Below, in pieces: positions 6,784 through 7,715 of a DNA stretch of 7,715 nucleotides. The notes beneath the pieces are model-generated. The model ran no database searches and had not been told where the DNA came from. It worked only from the letters and a program-made list of their open reading frames with translations. Numbering within the stretch: the stretch's first letter is position 1; every line of letters starts with the position of its first letter. Origin of the DNA: an uncultured Prevotella sp. (GTDB taxonomy: Bacteria > Bacteroidota > Bacteroidia > Bacteroidales > Bacteroidaceae); assembly GCA_900550635.1 (NCBI GenBank), contig URSZ01000119.1:1-7715 (forward strand), written 5' to 3'. A program made the translations under genes and the position numbers.

Positions 6784-7715
6784 AACACCTATTTCGAAAA
6801 ACAAATAATACAGCCAGTCAGGAAATACCACTTCTTGTGCGCAAGTTTGTTACAGGCGTCGCTACATTAATCAGGAAAGGCCGAATGCCGAACACGCCGG
6901 TCCTGCTACTATGCTATGCCTTTGCAATGTTTTTCACGTCATGCTCCGTTACGAAAAACCTGCCCGAAGGCGAGCAACTGTACACAGGTATTAAATCAAT
7001 CGAATTCGGCGAAAAGAAAAAAAGCAATAACGATTCTACCGGAGTAATAAAGGCCATTGCAGAAACGGCAGAGACCATCGACAAACTATTCACCTCATCC
7101 GGCAACAGTTCCGCTCCGGCCGATACCGTCGTCACCGACACATTGTCCGAAGCCAAGAAAAAAGAATTGCGCGAAGCCGAGAAAGCACGCAAGGAAGCCG
7201 ACAAAAAATCACTCGAAACCGTTAAGGAAGAAATAAACGGCGTTCTTGCCTATGCCCCAAACAATGCACTGTTCGGGAGCTCGTCGCTTCGCCAGCCGCT
7301 GGCTTTCGGCTTATGGTTTTACAACGGCTTTGTCAACAGCAAAAGCGCAATCGGGAAATGGATTTTCAAGAACTTTGCAAAGCAACCTGTGCTTATCAGC
7401 ACTGTAAACCCCGAGCTGCGCACCATGGTCGCTACCAACGTGCTGCACAACTACGGCTACTTCCGCGGAAGCGCAGACTACGAGCTTCTTCCGAGCGAAG
7501 ACAACAAAAAATCAAAAATAAGATACTTCATCAACCCGCGCGAGCCCTACCGCCTCGACTCCATAGCGTACCTGAACTTCCCTCCAACGGCCGACAGCCT
7601 TATACGCAAGACCTGGAGCCAGCGAACGATAAAGAAAGGCGACATTTTCAATCTCTCGAAAATCGGCGAAGAACAGACACGCCTGAAAGACCTGTTCCGC
7701 AACAACGGCTACTAC
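6780..7715 (+). CDS. tamL: TamL: lipoprotein form of the TamA/BamA (Omp85) family, 5' part, partial at 3' side
   Basis: The frame is open from ATG at 6780 to the window edge (312 codons). TamL is the outer-membrane partner of TamB in Bacteroidota: a lipidated N-terminus, POTRA domains in the periplasm, then a 16-strand barrel, not reached here. A hydrophobic run (about 40-53) ends in the lipobox FTSC, with Cys55 (6942-6944) as the lipidated residue. SVTKNLPEGEQLYTGIKSIE follows, a strong mark of this family. Residues about 78-150 are a charged insert, including a Lys/Glu/Ala-rich helix at 123-152. AYAPNNALFGSS and FGLWFYNGFVN (about 158-185) are conserved family features. POTRA-like sequence starts near 200 (NPELRTMVATNVLHNYGYF), and a second begins near 256 and ends at NNGYY. 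The ATG overlaps the extended tamB stop as ATGA. An alternative ATG at 6885 would give a shorter signal peptide but no basic residues before the core, so 6780 is preferred with some doubt. Confidence 0.9.
   Translation, partial: MKHLFRKTNNTASQEIPLLVRKFVTGVATLIRKGRMPNTPVLLLCYAFAMFFTSCSVTKNLPEGEQLYTGIKSIEFGEKKKSNNDSTGVIKAIAETAETIDKLFTSSGNSSAPADTVVTDTLSEAKKKELREAEKARKEADKKSLETVKEEINGVLAYAPNNALFGSSSLRQPLAFGLWFYNGFVNSKSAIGKWIFKNFAKQPVLISTVNPELRTMVATNVLHNYGYFRGSADYELLPSEDNKKSKIRYFINPREPYRLDSIAYLNFPPTADSLIRKTWSQRTIKKGDIFNLSKIGEEQTRLKDLFRNNGYY

Noticed and set aside
6614..6808. A second + strand frame overlapping the tamB end and tamL start
   Set aside because: It is out of frame with both genes and shows no family sequence, while the tamB frame here carries conserved residues.

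Overview
The window looks like chromosomal DNA of a Bacteroidota bacterium, most likely of the order Bacteroidales. Three things point there: a TAnnTTTG-type promoter with a distant TTG element, start codons without Shine-Dalgarno sequences, and the pairing of tamB with a lipoprotein form of TamA (TamL). All recognised genes are on the + strand.

Layout. Positions 1-293 hold the last 96 codons of purL (purine synthesis), closed by a strong intrinsic terminator at 311-348. An intergenic stretch of about 440 bases follows. It contains no gene I can support, but does contain three tandem 21-bp units (385-447), each an inverted repeat, with centres exactly 21 bp apart. Next is a secreted, stand-alone GH99-like (WbsX-type) protein of 406 residues at 789-2009. 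A 12-bp hairpin at 2061-2092 ends that unit, and its last bases form the -33 element of a near-consensus Bacteroidota promoter (2091-2122). That promoter reads into tamB (start 2146). tamB is followed by the 5' part of tamL (6780 to the window end).

TamB and TamL form an envelope-spanning machine. TamB is anchored in the inner membrane and crosses the periplasm as a long beta-rich protein. TamL is the outer-membrane lipoprotein partner with POTRA domains and a C-terminal barrel, which lies beyond the window. The two genes are translationally coupled by an ATGA overlap, provided the tamB frame is read to position 6783.

The most notable point is that the tamB frame is broken by a single in-frame TAG at 6556-6558. 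Reading continues in the same frame for 74 more codons, and the first 40 or so look like the normal conserved end of TamB. The end of this frame, not the TAG, makes the ATGA overlap with tamL. The gene therefore either carries a recent nonsense change (or a sequence error), or is read through or suppressed. From sequence alone I cannot say which.
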